This document shows, piece after piece, positions 6,675 to 15,572 of a DNA stretch of 42,324 nucleotides. A model generated the notes under the pieces. That model was given only the letters and a program-made list of their open reading frames with translations. It searched no databases and was not told the DNA's origin. Location: positions 1 through 42,324 of the forward strand of contig NKIM01000017.1 of the NCBI GenBank assembly GCA_002255955.1, given 5' to 3'. Each line of letters begins with the position of its first letter. The stretch's first letter is position 1. The translations under genes were made by a program, and so were the position numbers. The stretch is from Burkholderiales bacterium PBB2 (lineage in GTDB: Bacteria > Pseudomonadota > Gammaproteobacteria > Burkholderiales > Burkholderiaceae_C).

Positions 6675-8942
6675 CTAGAGCAGTTTGCCGCCACTCGGGC
6701 GCAAGGGGCCGCCGCTCAGGCTGCCGAGGCTGCCTCCCGGATCGCCCTCGAAATCACTGTGGGCCTGGGCGATCCAGGGTGCTTTGCGTGGCAGCACGGT
6801 TTGTGCAAGCCATTGTTCGATTTCTTCCGGCGGCAACGGTTTGCTGAACAGAAAACCTTGCATCAGGCTGCAACCGAGGCGGTGCAGCACATCCATCTGG
6901 CGCAGGGTCTCCACGCCTTCGGCGATCACGCGCAAGCCCATGGCCCGGGCCAGGGCGATGATGGCGGTGACCACGGCCGAGCTCTGCGGCGTGATGCCCA
7001 GATCGCGCACAAAAGTGCGGTCGATCTTGACCTCGGAGATCGGCAGTGTCGTCAGATAGGCCAGCGAGGAGTAGCCCGTGCCGAAGTCGTCGATGGAGAT
7101 TTCCACGCCCACTTCGTTGAGCCGGTGCAGGGCAGGGATGACGTTCTGCAAATCCTTCATCAGGTTGTTTTCGGTGATCTCCAGCTGGATCGCCCGGTGC
7201 GGCACGCCGTAGGCACTGACGCATTGGTGGATGTGCTCGACCAGATCGGAGCGCTCGAACATGCGGCTGGGCAGGTTGACGGCGATCGAATCCGAGAAGC
7301 CAAAGTTGAGCTGCCAGACCTTGGCCTGGCGGGCTGCTTCCTTGAGCGCCCACTCGGACAGGGGCACGATCAAGCCAGTTTCTTCGGCCAGGGGGATGAA
7401 GTCGCCCGGCGGCACCAGCTTGTCGCCGCGCTTCCAGCGCATCAAGGCCTCGGCACCCACCATGCGGGCGGCGCGCACATCGATCTTGGGTTGGTAGTGC
7501 AGAACGATCTCGCCGCGCTCCAGGGCCTTGTGCAGGGCGCTTTCCAGCTCCAGCTTCTCGCGGCCCTGGCCGGCCAGTTGCGGGGTGTAGAGGGCGGCGG
7601 CATTGCGGCCCTGCGACTTGACCGCGTACATGGCCACGTCGGAGTTGCGCAGCAGGTCGGCCATGGTCAGGCCGTCGCGCGGGTAGATGGCGATGCCCAC
7701 GCTGGCGGTGACAAAGCACTCCTGGCCCGAGATGAAGATGGGCTCGCGCATGGCCTCAAGCACGCGCTCGGCCACGCGTTCGGCATCACGCTCGTCGCCG
7801 ATTTCGGGCAGCAGGGCCACGAACTCATCGCCGCCCAGGCGGCCCACGGCCTCCAGGGTGCGGTGCGAGCGGCCGCCGATGGTTTCCAGCATGCCCTCCA
7901 TGACCTGGTCGGAGTGGCGCACGCAGGCGCGCAGGCGCCGGCCCACCTCGATCAGCAGCTCGTCGCCGGCGGCATGGCCCAAGGTGTCGTTGATGATCTT
8001 GAAGCGGTCCAGATCGATCAGCAGCAGGCCGACCTCGTGGCCGCCGCGGCGCGCCTGTTCGATGGCACGCTCGACGCGCCAGATCAGCTGGCGGCGGTTG
8101 GGTAGGCCGGTCAGGGCATCGAAGTGGGCCAGCTGGCGGATGCGGTCCTCGGCCTGGCGGCGGTCGGTCACATCTTGCATCACACCGGTGTAGCCGTTGG
8201 CATTGCCGTGTTCGTTGAATTCAGGCTCGGCTTCGATGTGGACCACGCGCTGGCGGCCATCGAGCAGGGTCACCGGCAGATCGGTCACCAGCACCGAGTT
8301 GTGGGCGATCACGTCGCGCAGCAGGCGCAGGAAGAGCGTGCGCTCCTCGTGCGGAATCATGCGCATCACGCCGATGAAATCGAGCCCTTCCTGCGGGCCG
8401 CGGCCGAACACGCGCAGCGCCTCGGCGGCCAGGGTGAAGCCGCCACCCAGATGCCACTCGAAGCTGCCCATGCGGGCCAGGTCTTGCGCGCGGGCCAGGC
8501 GGGCCTTGCTGCGCTCCAGCTCAATGCGGGTGCGTGAGCTGCGCAGCAGGTAGCGCAGGCGCCCGGCCAGCAGGCTCCATTGGGGCGACTTGACGAAGAA
8601 ATCGGTGGCGCCGACCTGGTAGGCACGGTTGATCGAGGCCTCGTCGTCCAGGCCGGTCAGCATCAGCACCGGGGTTGATTCAAAACCCGGGAACTCGCGC
8701 AGGCGGGTGCAGGTTTCAAAGCCATCGAGCACCGGCATCATCGCGTCGAGCACGATCAGGTCCGGCGACATGTGGGCAATCATGTCCAGCGCTTGGGCGC
8801 CGCTGCTGGCCGAGGTGACATCGAAGCCGCGCTCTTGCAGGGCGGCGCTGGTCATCAGCAGGTTGACCTCGTCGTCATCGACCAGCAGCACCTTGGCGCG
8901 TGCGGGCAGGTCGTCGTCGAGCTGGGGGCCGGCTGATTTCAT
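6675..8942 (-). CDS. Response regulator with PAS, GGDEF and EAL domains
   Basis: This 755-residue c-di-GMP enzyme is under phosphorelay control. The receiver domain (~17-135) has acidic residues D22-D24, phospho-acceptor D66 (VLDAMMP), T96 and K118. A PAS-like domain (~150-270) follows, then GGDEF (~275-440; GRLGGDEF near 370-374) and EAL (~455-700; GAEALMRWKR near 496). In the EAL part, ITENN, DDFGTGYSSL and EVKIDRTFV carry the metal- and substrate-binding residues, so phosphodiesterase activity is likely. The GGDEF signature is also intact, but a ~20-residue insertion lies between RHSDQV and the GGDEF loop, where the I-site normally ends. The C-terminal tail is Gly/Ser-rich. The start ATG 8942 overlaps the HPt gene's stop by four bases, implying translational coupling. 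Which activity dominates cannot be told from sequence. Confidence 0.94.
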   Translation of the reverse strand: MKSAGPQLDDDLPARAKVLLVDDDEVNLLMTSAALQERGFDVTSASSGAQALDMIAHMSPDLIVLDAMMPVLDGFETCTRLREFPGFESTPVLMLTGLDDEASINRAYQVGATDFFVKSPQWSLLAGRLRYLLRSSRTRIELERSKARLARAQDLARMGSFEWHLGGGFTLAAEALRVFGRGPQEGLDFIGVMRMIPHEERTLFLRLLRDVIAHNSVLVTDLPVTLLDGRQRVVHIEAEPEFNEHGNANGYTGVMQDVTDRRQAEDRIRQLAHFDALTGLPNRRQLIWRVERAIEQARRGGHEVGLLLIDLDRFKIINDTLGHAAGDELLIEVGRRLRACVRHSDQVMEGMLETIGGRSHRTLEAVGRLGGDEFVALLPEIGDERDAERVAERVLEAMREPIFISGQECFVTASVGIAIYPRDGLTMADLLRNSDVAMYAVKSQGRNAAALYTPQLAGQGREKLELESALHKALERGEIVLHYQPKIDVRAARMVGAEALMRWKRGDKLVPPGDFIPLAEETGLIVPLSEWALKEAARQAKVWQLNFGFSDSIAVNLPSRMFERSDLVEHIHQCVSAYGVPHRAIQLEITENNLMKDLQNVIPALHRLNEVGVEISIDDFGTGYSSLAYLTTLPISEVKIDRTFVRDLGITPQSSAVVTAIIALARAMGLRVIAEGVETLRQMDVLHRLGCSLMQGFLFSKPLPPEEIEQWLAQTVLPRKAPWIAQAHSDFEGDPGGSLGSLSGGPLRPSGGKLL

Positions 8943-9367
8943 GGTGTCGTCGGGGCCAGGCTGGCCACGGCCACCCTCACCTGTTGAATGTCCGCCAGCA
9001 TAGCGTCCAGCAGGGCTTCCAGGCCCTCGCTGTGCTGCTGTCGTGCGCGGCTTTCAATGTCGGCGCAGCGCTCGGCCAGGGCCATGGCGCCCAGGCTGGC
9101 CGACGATGACTTGAGCGTGTGGCTGACATGGCGCACCACGTTCAGGTCGAGTTGTTCACCGCGCGCCGCCGCCAGCTCAGGCAGCAGGCGGTCCAGGGAT
9201 TTGAGGTAGGCGGCCAGCACCCGCTCGATCAGCTTGTTGTGGCCGTCGGGGTCAAGCTCGCGCAGGCGGTCCAGCGCCACCGGGTCCAGGCAGGACGTCG
9301 CATCGGCCGCCGAGCTGGGCTCGGCCGGCTCGGCCAGGGAGGGAGGGATCGGCGTGGGCGTGGACAT
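8939..9367 (-). CDS. HPt (histidine phosphotransfer) protein
   Basis: This 142-residue protein has a single HPt domain, a small helical bundle that passes phosphate between receiver domains. The signature VRHVSHTLKSSSASLG places the phosphorylated histidine at H83, with the usual lysine two residues on and small residues behind it. The first ~25 residues are a Pro/Ser/Ala-rich tail. Its stop overlaps the start of the REC-PAS-GGDEF-EAL gene by four bases (8939-8942), so that receiver is its natural partner. The divergent histidine kinase at 9731 has no receiver of its own. A kinase-receiver-HPt-receiver chain would therefore need another receiver, or HPt may take phosphate back from the partner. 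Function is clear at domain level; the wiring is inferred. Confidence 0.9.
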   Translation of the reverse strand: MSTPTPIPPSLAEPAEPSSAADATSCLDPVALDRLRELDPDGHNKLIERVLAAYLKSLDRLLPELAAARGEQLDLNVVRHVSHTLKSSSASLGAMALAERCADIESRARQQHSEGLEALLDAMLADIQQVRVAVASLAPTTP

Positions 9368-9730
9368 GTCAGGAAACGCGGAGCAGGGGCGAGTGTGTCA
9401 GACCGGCTGAGCGCGGCGAGCGGTCGCGAGGCACCGGCTCAGGATAGCGTGGCTGGCGTGACAAAGCGTGTGTCCCCAAGAGTCCCATCAGAATGTGCAG
9501 TGGTGGCCGGCCAGGGGCCGGACGGAAGTTGCCTATTTTGCCCCTTGCCAAGCGGGCCACCGGCCGGAAAAGGCCAAATGGATCACGCCAAGGCGGCGGG
9601 TGCAAACCGGCAGTCACTGATGGAATGTAGCCGCAGTGTCAAGCACATGATCCAAGCGTCTGCGGCGCTCTCGCCCGGCGTTTCCGGCGACTGCCCAAAA
9701 GCCGGGCACGCGCTCCGTACAATGATTCGC
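9368..9730. other. 363-base divergent intergenic region
   Basis: This gap separates the divergently read HPt gene and membrane histidine kinase gene and must hold both promoters. I see GGCC-rich inverted repeats (around 9505-9575). No sigma-70, sigma-54 or sigma-28 promoter is good enough to call, and there is no small gene or RNA I can support. A TACAAT (9718-9723) sits just before the kinase start but lacks a convincing -35 partner. Confidence 0.4.
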
Positions 9731-11326
9731 ATGAACAGCCTCAGCGATGCCCGCGCCAGCACACGCCGACTGCCCCGTCGGGCCGCCGCTGCGTCACTGG
9801 CGCTGGTGCTGGGCCTGCTGGTTTTGGCCGCCATGGCCTGGTTCATCACCTTGCAAGATGCCGCGCATCTGAGCGTGGCTGTGGTGGTGCTGACGGTGTT
9901 CTGCACGGCCGTGCTCGCCCTGTTGCTGGCCGGCCTGGGTTGGCATGTGGGCGTGCGCCTGACCCGCCAGCGCATGCACGAGGCCTTGCGCGAGGCGCGC
10001 CAGCACAGCCGCCTGCTTTCGCAGCTGCAAACCGGCTGGCAATGGGCCACCGACGCCGAGCACCACCTGGTGCGCTGGCAGGGGCCGCGCGATGTGCTCA
10101 GCTCGCAGTGGGTGGGCAGCACCCATTGCCAGACGCTCTGGGAGCGTTTCCGCCTGGCGCCCGGTGAAGACCTGCCCGAGGGTGCCGACCTGCGCGAGCA
10201 ACTGAGCCGCCAGGCGGCCGAGTTCGAACTCCAACTCCAGCCGATCACACCCGAGCTGGCACCGGGGACCTGGGTGCTGCGCGGCCTGGCACGCTGGGAT
10301 GCCCAGGGGCGCTTCGAAGGCTATTGCGGCACGGCGCGCCTGCTGGAGCCCGAAGCGGCAGCAGTGCCAAGCCAGCCCCCGGCCCAGGCCAGCACCGCCT
10401 GGCTGGATGCCGTGCCCGGCCCGGCCTGGTTGCTCAGCGTGGCGCCGCCGGTGGTGCTGCTGGCTCAGAACGCCCAGGCCGCCGCGGCCGGCGCCCGGGT
10501 GGGCGAGCGCTGGCAGGATTGCCAGGCCCAGTTCCCGGTCGCGCTGAGCGAGCGCCTGAGCGGCCAACTGCCCAAACCCTACACCGATGCCTCGGGCAGT
10601 TATGCCCTGGCGGTGCTGCCGCCCCTGCCACCCCCGGCCCCGCCTGCGGCCGTGGACGCCGGCGAGCATGAGTCTTTCAGCTACACCGTGTCGCACGATT
10701 TGCGCGCACCGCTGCGCGTGGTCGAGGGCTTTGCCCGCATCTTGAAAGAGGACTACGGTCGCCTGCTGGACCGCATCGGCAACGACCATCTGGACCGGGT
10801 CATGGGTGCGGCTGCGCGCATGAACAGCATGATCGATTCCCTGCTGTCCCTGTCCCAGCTTTCGGCCCAGCCGCTGGCGCGCCAGCCGGTGGATCTCTCG
10901 CAGCTGGCCGGTTTTGTGGTCGAAGAGCTGCGTCGCAGTGCGCCCGAGCGTTCAGTGACTGTGCACATTCAGCCACGCATGGTGGTGCAAGGCGACCCGA
11001 CCTTGCTGCGCATGGTGCTGGAAAACCTGCTGGGCAATGCCTGGAAGTACAGCGGCAAATGCGCGCAGGCGCAGATCCGATTTGAGGCGCAGCTTGAAGA
11101 AGGGCAATGGACCTACCGCGTCAGCGACAACGGGGCCGGTTTCGACATGCGTTTTGCCGACCGCCTGTTCGGCGTATTCCAGCGCCTGCACAGCGCCAGC
11201 GATTTCCAGGGCACGGGCGTGGGCCTGGCTTCGGTGCGGCGCATCGTGCGCCGCCATGGCGGTGACATCTGGGCCGAATCGGCCGTGGGCGAGGGCGCCC
11301 GCTTCTACTTCACATTGGCCGGCTGA
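9731..11326 (+). CDS. Membrane histidine kinase (HisKA/HATPase)
   Basis: This 531-residue sensor kinase has two N-terminal membrane helices (~17-40 and ~48-75) separated by a very short loop, so it has almost no periplasmic sensor. Two PAS-like segments follow (~90-205 and ~220-300), then a Pro/Ala linker. The HisKA dimerisation domain carries H322 in YTVSHDLRAPLRVVEG, and HATPase_c has N box ENLLGNAWKYS, G1 DNGAGFD, the F box and G2 GTGVGLASV. All catalytic boxes are intact. There is no receiver domain, so it must act on a partner in trans; the divergent HPt/REC genes next door are candidates. The frame is open further upstream, but ATG 9731 (or 9722) gives a protein starting just before the first membrane helix. 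Its last 22 bases overlap the end of the convergent ANTAR gene. Confidence 0.88.
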   Translation: MNSLSDARASTRRLPRRAAAASLALVLGLLVLAAMAWFITLQDAAHLSVAVVVLTVFCTAVLALLLAGLGWHVGVRLTRQRMHEALREARQHSRLLSQLQTGWQWATDAEHHLVRWQGPRDVLSSQWVGSTHCQTLWERFRLAPGEDLPEGADLREQLSRQAAEFELQLQPITPELAPGTWVLRGLARWDAQGRFEGYCGTARLLEPEAAAVPSQPPAQASTAWLDAVPGPAWLLSVAPPVVLLAQNAQAAAAGARVGERWQDCQAQFPVALSERLSGQLPKPYTDASGSYALAVLPPLPPPAPPAAVDAGEHESFSYTVSHDLRAPLRVVEGFARILKEDYGRLLDRIGNDHLDRVMGAAARMNSMIDSLLSLSQLSAQPLARQPVDLSQLAGFVVEELRRSAPERSVTVHIQPRMVVQGDPTLLRMVLENLLGNAWKYSGKCAQAQIRFEAQLEEGQWTYRVSDNGAGFDMRFADRLFGVFQRLHSASDFQGTGVGLASVRRIVRRHGGDIWAESAVGEGARFYFTLAG

Positions 11327-11907
11327 GCCAGCATCTCCAGGGCCTCGACCAGCAGGCGGGCCTGTTCGGTGTCCGAGCGGCCTTCGCTGGCGCTGAGCTT
11401 TTGCAGCCGGGCCAGGGCATCGGCACGCGACAGCGAGTAACGGTGCATGAGCACGCCCACCGCAATCGCCTGCACCTCGTCCAGCACCGGGTGCGGCTCA
11501 CGCCGCGCGGCCGGGGCGGGCTCGGCCGGGCCGTTCTGGCGGCGGTTGGCAAAGGCGGCTTCCACGGCCGGCACGATCTGGTGGATGTCCAGGGGCTTGA
11601 CCAGATAGGCTACCGCGCCCAGTTCCTTGACCTTGGCCACGGTTTCTTCGTCGGCAAAGGCCGAGAGGAACATGAAGGGGATTTGCAGGTACTCGCGCAG
11701 GTAGGCGGCGACGTCGAAGCCGCTCAGGCCTTCCATGCGGATGTCCAGCAGGGCCAGTTCGGGGCGGTGCTCGCGCGCCAACAGGATGGCGTCGTCGCCA
11801 TTGTCGGCATCGATGACTTCGAAACCGGCCTGCGCCAGACCATAGGTCAGGGTCGCCAGAACCAGACGGTCATCGTCCACTACGAGAATCTTGCCCTTGC
11901 TGCTCAC
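11305..11907 (-). CDS. Response regulator with ANTAR RNA-binding domain
   Basis: This 200-residue two-domain regulator has a receiver domain (~5-120) with DDD at 11-13, phospho-acceptor D55 (LALLDIRMEG), S82 and K104. After an Ala/Pro linker comes an ANTAR domain (~142-195; VQAIAVGVLMHRYSLSRADA, then ALARLQKLSASEGR). ANTAR proteins (AmiR, NasR, EutV, PdtaR) bind paired stem-loops in nascent mRNA and stop terminators from forming. In EutVW and PdtaSR the partner kinase is of the HisKA_2 type, which is exactly what the gene directly upstream on this strand encodes (12063-15572). The start is GTG 11907 after a GGGGG run. The gap to the kinase stop is 155 bases. RNA targets are unknown; nearby flagellar mRNAs are an obvious guess. 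Its 3' end overlaps the convergent kinase by 22 bases. Confidence 0.92.
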   Translation of the reverse strand: MSSKGKILVVDDDRLVLATLTYGLAQAGFEVIDADNGDDAILLAREHRPELALLDIRMEGLSGFDVAAYLREYLQIPFMFLSAFADEETVAKVKELGAVAYLVKPLDIHQIVPAVEAAFANRRQNGPAEPAPAARREPHPVLDEVQAIAVGVLMHRYSLSRADALARLQKLSASEGRSDTEQARLLVEALEMLAQPANVK

Positions 11908-12062
11908 CGCTGGAGGTCCCCCGCTGTGCTGGAATGCGGCCGGCTGCTGCCGACCTTGTGTTTGTTGGCATTGTCGCCCAAACCGGGGACCGGGGCGTCC
12001 TGGGGTGAGTACGGGGCTGTGCGGGCTCGGCTTTTCGACCGCGGCGTATCAGTTCTGGTAGC

Positions 12063-15000
12063 TCAGGGCTCGCTTTGCAAGCTGACGCTGGGCTGCAGGA
12101 GCTCGACCCGGCAGACCACCAGATCACCCTCCTGCTCCAGGCTCAGCCGTGCCGTGCGGCGCGGCAGCAGGGCGCGCACCAGGCCCAGGCCCGAGACCCC
12201 GCCGGGCACCTGCGCCAGGCTGAAGTCCGGCGGCAGGGTCCCGGGGTTGGTGATGGCGACGCTGACGCTGTCCACCCCGCAGTGCAGGGTGCAGCTGACG
12301 GCGCCGGCCGGGCTGTGCTTGAGCGCATTGCTGAGCAGTTCGTTGAGCGTCAGCGCGATCGGGATGGATTCCGCCTCGGGCAGGGTCCAGTCATTGACCC
12401 GCTCGGAGGTCAGGCCCTCGATGTGGCTGGCGATCTGGCGCCCGCTCATGCGCTGCACCGAGCCGATGATGGCATCGACCACGCGGCGCAAGCGCAGCGG
12501 ACCGGAGCTGCCGACCTGCAGGCCATACACCTGGGCAATCGCCTGCACCTGACCGACCGCCTCGTTGATCACGCCGGCCACCTCGGGGCGGCGTGCGGCG
12601 ATCTGCTGCAGCAGGCCGGCCACGCCTTGCAGATTGTTCTTGATGCGGTGGTGCACCTCGCGCACCAGCAGCTCGCGCTGCGAGATGGCGGCTTGCAGGC
12701 GCGCCTCCTCGGCGGCGCGGTGCTCGGTCACATCGCTGGCCACCAGCAGCAGCTGCTCGGGCGTGCCTTCGTCGATGGAGTCCGGGCTGTCACCGGTGCC
12801 GGCCAGGTGCAGGATGCGGGCATCCCAGACCCGCTCGCGCTCGCCTTCGCCGAGCCGGTATTCGCGCTGCAGCACGGTGCTGGCGCTGGCCGACAAGGCG
12901 CTCAACATATCGCGCCGGATCATCTCGCCCTGCAGCGGGCCGAACAGGTCCTCCGGGCTGGCGCCCATCAGCTCGTCTTCGCTGCGGCCGGCCAGGGCGG
13001 CGGCGGCCTGGTTGATCTGCTCCACGCGCAGGGTCTTGGCGTCGTGCAGGCTGATGGCCAGCGGCGCGGCTTCGATGATGCGGCTGAGCGAGGCCTGCGC
13101 CTGCAGGGTTTGCGCCTCGGCCTGGCGGCGGCGGTCGATGTCCAGCAGGGCAAAGGTCAGCTGGCGGCCGCTGCCGCGCGTGCCGGTGACCACCACATTG
13201 CCGACCACCCAGAACTCGCGGCCGTCGCGCGCCTTGAGCCGGCACTCGAAGGCCTCGGTCTGGCCCTCGGTCAGCTCGTCCAGGTAATGGGTCTGGCGGA
13301 AGGGGTGGTCCGAGGCCGGCGTGGCGACGATGCTCATGGAGTGGCCCGCGAACTCGCTCAGGTCGCCGCCGAACATGCGTCGCGCCGAGCGGTTCATCCA
13401 CTCGATGCCGCCCCGGCCGACGGTGACGATGCCCACCAGCACCGAGTCCAGCACCGCGCGCTCGCGCTCGGTCTGCAGCATCAGCGATTGCTGGGCGCGC
13501 CAGCGGTCATCCACATTGACGTAGGTGGCGATGATGCCTTCGTCCGGCGCACCGGGCCGCATCACGCGCTTGCTGACCTGCATCCAGAGCACGCTGCCGT
13601 CCTGGCGGCGCACGCGGCGCTCGCCGCGCCACAGGCCCTGGCGCTGCAAGGCCTCGCGCACCTCGGCACTGAGGTGTTCGAAATCCTGGGGTGACTCGAA
13701 CAAGGCCTCATGGGCCAGGCCGCCAAGCTCGTGGATGCGGTAGCCGGTCAGTGCGGCCAGGGCGTCATTGGCTCGGGCGATGCGGCCCTTGCGCAAGATG
13801 GCGATGCCCACATCGGAGAGGCTGAACATCAGCTCGCGGTCCTGCACCAGGGCTTCCAGCTCGCTTTGCTGGGCCTTGAGGCGGGAGATGTCGCTGATCA
13901 CGGCGATGGTTTCGCTCTCGCGCGGCGGGCCGCTTTCGAGCTCGCTGGCCTCGGAAGGCGCGCGCACCTGGCGCAGACTCAGCGAGAGCCAGCGCGGCTG
14001 GGCCGCTTCGCTGCCCACCTGCAGGAACTCGGCCTCGAAAGTCTGCTGGGCCTGCAGCGTGGGCAGGGCGTCCTGCACCTGCTGGGCCAGCTCGGGCAGG
14101 GCGGCGAAAAGCTGGGCCACCGGCGTGCCGGCGTGCTGCAGGCCGGGCAGGCCCAGCATTTGCTCGAAGCCGCCGTTGCAGCGCACCAGCTGGTCGCCGC
14201 GCAAATAGGCCAGGCCCAGGCTGGCGCTGTCCATGATGGTGGTCAGCTCGTGCAGCAGCTGTTCGCTGCGGGTTTCGGCCTGGGTTTGTGCGGTCACGTC
14301 CAGGGTCACCACCGAGGTGGTGCGCTTGCCCGAGGCCAGCTGGCCGGGCTCGACCCGGGTCAGCAGCCAGCGCCGGCCCAGCTCGGGGTGGCGCACGGCG
14401 TAGCGGACCTCGATGCGGTCGCCCTTTTTCAGCGCCCGCTGCAGGCGCTCGAATTCATGGAGGGAGCTGGGCTCGACGATGTCGCGGCCCACGCCTTGCA
14501 GGCTGGCCAGGGAGTTGCGCTGGGTGGCCGCGGCCTGGCCCAGATTGGCGCCGCCGGGCGGGCTGCGCGGCGTGCGCGGGCGCAGCCAACCGGCATCCTG
14601 CTGAAAGGTGGCCAGGCCGACGCCGGCGGTGTCCATCAAGGCATCGAGCTGCTGGTGGGCGAGGTCGCGCTCTTGCTCGGAGCTGCGGTCTTCCAGCACG
14701 GCCAGATAGCGCCGCGCCGGGCCGCTGCTGCCGGCCTGGGGCCGCAAGCGGCCGAGCAGCCAGCGTGTGCGGCCGGCCGGGTCCACCAGGGTGGCCTGGG
14801 TCAGCAGGCCGTCTTCATGCGCGCTCAGGGCCTCGGCCAGTCGGCCGTTCTCCCAGGCCAGCAGTTGCTGGATGGCCGGGTCGGCTTCGTGCAAGGTGCT
14901 GGGCGGCTGCAGGCACAAGGCGGTGAAGGCGCTGTTGACCTTGAGCAGCAGGCCCTGGGCATCGAAGCTGCACATGGGCAGGGGGCTCATTTCGAACCAC

Positions 15001-15572
15001 TGGGCCAGCTCGGCCTGGGCGCGCTCGGTGTTCTCGCGCAGCAAGGCTTCGCGCGCCTTGGCGTCGCCACTCAGGGCCGGGCCTTCGTGGGGGTGTTCGG
15101 CGCCGACGCCGGCCAGCTTGCCGGCGGGCTTGCCGCGGTGTTTTTCTTCCGGCCGGGCATGCAGCATCCAGCGCGCGGCATCGTCGGCGCGGGGCTCCAG
15201 GGCGACCAGGGTCAGCAAGGCGCGCTGGCCATTGGCCAGCTTGATGCCGGTGGGCGGCGGGCCTTGGCGGCCGTCCAGCAGGGCGCGGCTGGCCAGGCGC
15301 AGCCAGTCGCCGACGCGGCCGCCATGGCTGGTCTGCAGGCCGTGCAAGCCCTTGCCGCCGCTCAGGCCCGCGGCCTGCTCGAGCAGGCTTTGCGCGCTCG
15401 GGTTGGCCTCCACCACCTCCAGCGCCTCACCGAGCAAGAGCACCGGGTCGCTGATGAGCCCGAACACCCCGCGCAGGGCGGCGAGGTCTTGGGGCAGAAG
15501 GGAGAGTTGGGCTGACAGTTGAGCGGACATGTGCGCCGAGTTTACGGGGCGCCCGGCCGGGTTCCCGCTCAC
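12063..15572 (-). CDS. Multi-PAS HisKA_2-family histidine kinase
   Basis: This 1169-residue protein has no membrane segments and is a cytoplasmic sensor kinase. I count about seven PAS-like modules (roughly 30-115, 185-300, 305-430, 440-560, 570-690, 695-815, 825-950). Several end in the typical DVT/DIS linker to the next, and GYRIHELGG and GRSEDELMGA are classic PAS helices. The kinase core is HisKA_2: REVHHRIKNNLQGVAGLLQQ with the histidine pair at 974-975, then LNELLSNALKHS (N box) and SGLGLVRALL (G2) of the ATPase. No haem or flavin motif is obvious. GTG 15572 overlaps the stop of the HDOD gene (GTGA, 15569-15572), suggesting coupling; ATG 15530 is an alternative start. The adjacent downstream REC-ANTAR gene is the probable target. 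Confidence 0.92.
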   Translation of the reverse strand: MSGNPAGRPVNSAHMSAQLSAQLSLLPQDLAALRGVFGLISDPVLLLGEALEVVEANPSAQSLLEQAAGLSGGKGLHGLQTSHGGRVGDWLRLASRALLDGRQGPPPTGIKLANGQRALLTLVALEPRADDAARWMLHARPEEKHRGKPAGKLAGVGAEHPHEGPALSGDAKAREALLRENTERAQAELAQWFEMSPLPMCSFDAQGLLLKVNSAFTALCLQPPSTLHEADPAIQQLLAWENGRLAEALSAHEDGLLTQATLVDPAGRTRWLLGRLRPQAGSSGPARRYLAVLEDRSSEQERDLAHQQLDALMDTAGVGLATFQQDAGWLRPRTPRSPPGGANLGQAAATQRNSLASLQGVGRDIVEPSSLHEFERLQRALKKGDRIEVRYAVRHPELGRRWLLTRVEPGQLASGKRTTSVVTLDVTAQTQAETRSEQLLHELTTIMDSASLGLAYLRGDQLVRCNGGFEQMLGLPGLQHAGTPVAQLFAALPELAQQVQDALPTLQAQQTFEAEFLQVGSEAAQPRWLSLSLRQVRAPSEASELESGPPRESETIAVISDISRLKAQQSELEALVQDRELMFSLSDVGIAILRKGRIARANDALAALTGYRIHELGGLAHEALFESPQDFEHLSAEVREALQRQGLWRGERRVRRQDGSVLWMQVSKRVMRPGAPDEGIIATYVNVDDRWRAQQSLMLQTERERAVLDSVLVGIVTVGRGGIEWMNRSARRMFGGDLSEFAGHSMSIVATPASDHPFRQTHYLDELTEGQTEAFECRLKARDGREFWVVGNVVVTGTRGSGRQLTFALLDIDRRRQAEAQTLQAQASLSRIIEAAPLAISLHDAKTLRVEQINQAAAALAGRSEDELMGASPEDLFGPLQGEMIRRDMLSALSASASTVLQREYRLGEGERERVWDARILHLAGTGDSPDSIDEGTPEQLLLVASDVTEHRAAEEARLQAAISQRELLVREVHHRIKNNLQGVAGLLQQIAARRPEVAGVINEAVGQVQAIAQVYGLQVGSSGPLRLRRVVDAIIGSVQRMSGRQIASHIEGLTSERVNDWTLPEAESIPIALTLNELLSNALKHSPAGAVSCTLHCGVDSVSVAITNPGTLPPDFSLAQVPGGVSGLGLVRALLPRRTARLSLEQEGDLVVCRVELLQPSVSLQSEP

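Noticed and set aside
9695-9731. TACAAT as a -10 box giving a leaderless kinase mRNA
   Set aside because: No acceptable -35 hexamer lies at the right distance, so the match may be chance.
13710-15515. A 601-codon plus-strand frame antisense to the multi-PAS kinase
   Set aside because: It is an Ala/Gln/Gly-rich shadow frame; the PAS and HisKA_2 motifs are on the minus strand.
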